From: CAYMSF01 sp964542255
GTDB taxonomy: Bacteria; Verrucomicrobiota; Lentisphaeria; Victivallales; Victivallaceae
Direction: 5' to 3'
DNA: 17,163 nucleotides
NCBI GenBank assembly: GCA_964542255.1
Contig: CAZITV010000032.1
Span: 1 to 17,163 of the forward strand
Shown here: positions 14,700 through 17,163 of the stretch, piece by piece
Layout: each line of letters opens with the position of its first letter
Position numbering within the stretch: the stretch's first letter is position 1
Program-made: the position numbers and the translations under genes
Notes under the pieces: model-generated
What the model was told of the DNA's origin: nothing
Database searches by the model: none
What the model saw: the letters and a program-made list of their open reading frames with translations, nothing else

Positions 14700-17163
14700 T
14701 TACTGCTCAAGTCCAGTTCCCGAGTAATTCTGAAAAGGAACGCACAAAACTCTGAAACGCGCCAGCATGCCCATAAACGGTTTACTCTTGTATCCTGAAC
14801 CATTGGGTTCGGAGCCGATCAAATGATAATATGGGCGGTATGGAGGAGAGTTAAACCGCTTACTTGAAACAGCGCCGGCAGGCACCCCATCTATGTAAAG
14901 CGTGAGGTTCTGTAAATCATCACTCAAAGATATACGGTGCCATTCACCAGCAGTCAGCACCCGTGTCGAAATAAAGTCATCCCAGCGGTTGTCGCCGCTT
15001 TTCCGTGAAACCTTAAGATGCCCTGTACTATCGATGCGCAGACAAAGCGTTCCATGCGCGCCGCCAAAGACACGGTCGCTCAGAATCGTTCGCTCAACAT
15101 CAAAAGCGGGGATACTCAATAACATGTCAACAGTAAAAGCCGCTCCGTATGGGATAACATAAGGGATAGAGATTCTGGCATTGTTGTTGCCGGCAAAAAC
15201 GAGTGTCCCGTCTGCCTTGCCGGTATTTTTTCGTAACGGATTAATCCCGCCTTTAGCCAAATGTGCTCCGGTGGTTTGTCCGAGCATGCAATAGCCTGAC
15301 GGCGTGGTAGTATGCCTGCCCTGCATAGAAGTATCACGTACCAGAAAGAAATCATTGGAATTTTCAGCAAATTTATAATCTACGAGTACTGCTTCATTTT
15401 GGTTGATGTTTATTTCGCAGTTTTTATTATTATCGGGATTGATACAGGGTATTTTTACGGGTATTCCGGTTGAATGCCGGATAATGACTGGTTCAGAATC
15501 AGCCCAGACCCCATTGGGGTAAAATGCGCGCGCATAATAAATATCTACTGGTTTTGCCGGCGGCAAACTAGCAGTGTCAACTGAGATAGTGGAGATTTTT
15601 CCGGTTTTGCTATCGTATCCTGAATTACTATCGCCGCCGACCAGTGCAACCACCAGCTTGGCACCGTCTTTTTCCCAGACATTAGCTAGAATACGCTTCG
15701 CCATCAGTTCGCCGGCAGTAAACTTAAATGGCGCAAGACCTTCGCTATTAAAAATAAACTGCGCCGATGCCGGATTGACAAGAATATCAAGATACAGCGC
15801 GGCGCGGTAATAAGCTGAATCATCTGCTATTGAGAAAGAAAAACTACCATCGGGAGAAAGTTGACAGGACGCAGGACGAAGTCCCGTCGAACTCAAAGAG
15901 TGAGTGGAAATATTGCCATATATAACTTTACCGTTTTCTACCTGCAGTTTGCCTTTCCAATAGTGGGGAGATCGGTCAGGCATGGGATTAGCAGCCAGGT
16001 TTATCTTAATTCGGACACGCTGCATATCTGTTTGCGCTGTTTCCGGCCAACCTGGTGATTCAGCAACTGTCTCATCGAGATTTCTTACAATTTGCAGCCG
16101 TACACATTTATCATCGGCTTGAGCATACAGGCGCTGGTCTTTATTCTTTAGCAACGGCACCGGCGGCAATTCGTCCAACAGCAGGCTCTCTGTTACCAGG
16201 TCATCGTGAAGTCCCGGCGACAAATGAATTAGTTGGACGAACCGTTCCATTGTTTTTCCAGCATTATCAGTAAGATGCGCATAAATACGCAGTACTCGTG
16301 ATTCTGGAAAATCGCAAGTTGAAAAAACAACTTTTTTTGCCTCGAGCGAAGCGCCACTCATTGCAAACGGGCCACGGCTAACACTTTTTCCATCCTCTCC
16401 TCTTAACTCTATGGTCAGATTGCGGTTGCCGGCTGTGCTTGGAAAACGCAATGCCTCAATTTCTATTTGTTCCCCGAATGCAGCACTCCTGCGGAAACTC
16501 AGATAAATATGCGGATTTTGATATACCGGGGCATTGGCGCCGCTCAGCAGCGCGCAGTAGTGCTTGAGTATCTCACAGCGCACATTCCCCTTTAAAAAAG
16601 AAGGAATCACATGATGGTTTTCAGATAAATCATTCCAACTGTACAATCCAATAAAATCAACTCTTGCCGTTGAATCCAACACTGCTTGAAGTGTGTTCCG
16701 GAAGTTTTCTGTTCCATTTGGGTCAATGTATATCCGATATCCCTGCTGGAGATATTCTACAATCGGAGAAACTTCCAGCAGTCCATTCTGGTCAGGCATG
16801 GCATCGCGCAATGACTGTATCCGACGGCCAAACAGTGATGGCGGGGTGTGCTGCCTGGTATCGGAAATTCCATTAAATCCTGCATTCATATATTCTTTTA
16901 GTTTATTTGCCGCGGCAACAGATGTTACTGGAGTGTCGGCATAAAGAAAAGTAAACCCTCCGACCCAGCGTGCGCGGAGTCCTTTTTCGGCAAGTTTTTT
17001 GATGATTGATGCCCAAACCGCAGGAGTGTGGATATCGGGATTATAGACCTGAATTACCGGCAATCCGGAATTGTGCGGAACCCGTGCATCTCCGCCAAAC
17101 CGTGAAAGAAACATTTCAGCCATCGCTGCTGCATTAGCCGGATCAAAATTGCCGTTACAGTCC
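14700..17163 (-). CDS. Large glycosidase-like protein (GH71/GH99-like barrel) with C-terminal LamG domain (5' end outside window)
   Basis: The frame is open to the window edge: thirteen codons precede the ATG at 17121-17123 without a stop, so about 820 residues are visible and the true start and any signal peptide are missing. The first about 190 residues look like the end of a TIM barrel of the GH71/GH99-like type: PVIQVYNPDIHTP, then WVGGFTFLY, and DFIGLYSWNDLSENHHVIPS, close to the W-N-D/E-x-x-E-x-H region of those families. About 200-650 has beta-rich, Ig-like stretches. The last about 150 residues form a LamG/concanavalin-type domain (WHRISLSDDLQNLTLYIDG). Probably secreted or surface-bound, cutting or binding a polysaccharide; the substrate is not predicted. 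It is followed 24 bases later by the symporter, which suggests a degrade-and-import pair. Confidence 0.7.
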   Translation of the reverse strand, partial: DCNGNFDPANAAAMAEMFLSRFGGDARVPHNSGLPVIQVYNPDIHTPAVWASIIKKLAEKGLRARWVGGFTFLYADTPVTSVAAANKLKEYMNAGFNGISDTRQHTPPSLFGRRIQSLRDAMPDQNGLLEVSPIVEYLQQGYRIYIDPNGTENFRNTLQAVLDSTARVDFIGLYSWNDLSENHHVIPSFLKGNVRCEILKHYCALLSGANAPVYQNPHIYLSFRRSAAFGEQIEIEALRFPSTAGNRNLTIELRGEDGKSVSRGPFAMSGASLEAKKVVFSTCDFPESRVLRIYAHLTDNAGKTMERFVQLIHLSPGLHDDLVTESLLLDELPPVPLLKNKDQRLYAQADDKCVRLQIVRNLDETVAESPGWPETAQTDMQRVRIKINLAANPMPDRSPHYWKGKLQVENGKVIYGNISTHSLSSTGLRPASCQLSPDGSFSFSIADDSAYYRAALYLDILVNPASAQFIFNSEGLAPFKFTAGELMAKRILANVWEKDGAKLVVALVGGDSNSGYDSKTGKISTISVDTASLPPAKPVDIYYARAFYPNGVWADSEPVIIRHSTGIPVKIPCINPDNNKNCEININQNEAVLVDYKFAENSNDFFLVRDTSMQGRHTTTPSGYCMLGQTTGAHLAKGGINPLRKNTGKADGTLVFAGNNNARISIPYVIPYGAAFTVDMLLSIPAFDVERTILSDRVFGGAHGTLCLRIDSTGHLKVSRKSGDNRWDDFISTRVLTAGEWHRISLSDDLQNLTLYIDGVPAGAVSSKRFNSPPYRPYYHLIGSEPNGSGYKSKPFMGMLARFRVLCVPFQNYSGTGLEQ

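Noticed and set aside
14700..17123. Complete gene starting at ATG 17121-17123
   Set aside because: The frame stays open for thirteen more codons to the window edge, and the residues there fit the same protein, so the gene is truncated by the window rather than starting here.

Overview
The window most resembles a Gram-negative bacterium of the PVC group, probably Lentisphaerae/Victivallales-like; this is an inference from gene content, not a database match. Supporting signs are lipid A synthesis (lpxA), a mid-range base composition with AT-rich gaps, a GxDLY-type SGNH hydrolase, a TIM-barrel sugar isomerase, a sodium/solute symporter paired with a large multidomain glycosidase-like protein, and a GH13 enzyme. 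No rRNA, tRNA, CRISPR array, phage gene or transposase gene was found.

Layout. At 1-164 (+) is the 3' end of a probable uroporphyrinogen decarboxylase-family gene. A GH13 alpha-glycosidase (352-1968/1989, -) faces it. The 530-base gap at 1990-2520 holds the GH13 promoter, a foldback (MITE-like) element carrying a second nested element, and a good promoter for a sugar phosphate isomerase/epimerase gene (2521-3276, +). That gene ends at a strong, probably bidirectional terminator shared with a small exported protein (3372-3959, -). A pyrH-lpxA pair follows (4142-5709, -); lpxA uses a TTG start. A second foldback copy sits directly in front of pyrH. Divergently (+) lies a tightly packed set: a Gfo/Idh oxidoreductase, ispE overlapping it by 17 bases, and an SGNH hydrolase. 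Convergent to these is a 1137-residue three-part protein (LplT-like transporter, PlsC-like acyltransferase, acyl-ACP synthetase-like ligase; 9190-12603, -). At the right end, an SSS symporter (12720-14675, -) is preceded by a large glycosidase-like gene with a C-terminal LamG domain that runs off the window edge (14700-17163, -).

How the genes fit together. The centre is envelope and housekeeping metabolism: UMP kinase, the first lipid A acyltransferase, a sugar-nucleotide dehydrogenase-like oxidoreductase, isoprenoid precursor synthesis, and lysophospholipid recycling by the fused protein. The flanks are carbohydrate use: GH13, isomerase, and a glycosidase/symporter pair that could release and import sugars.

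The most notable non-coding signal is the pair of related foldback elements. Both have near-identical right arms, long imperfect inverted repeats and 4-base flanking duplications (TTAT and GTTA). One was later interrupted by an unrelated 113-base inverted-repeat element flanked by TAA. The empty copy at 5734-5896 shows the site as it was before that second insertion.
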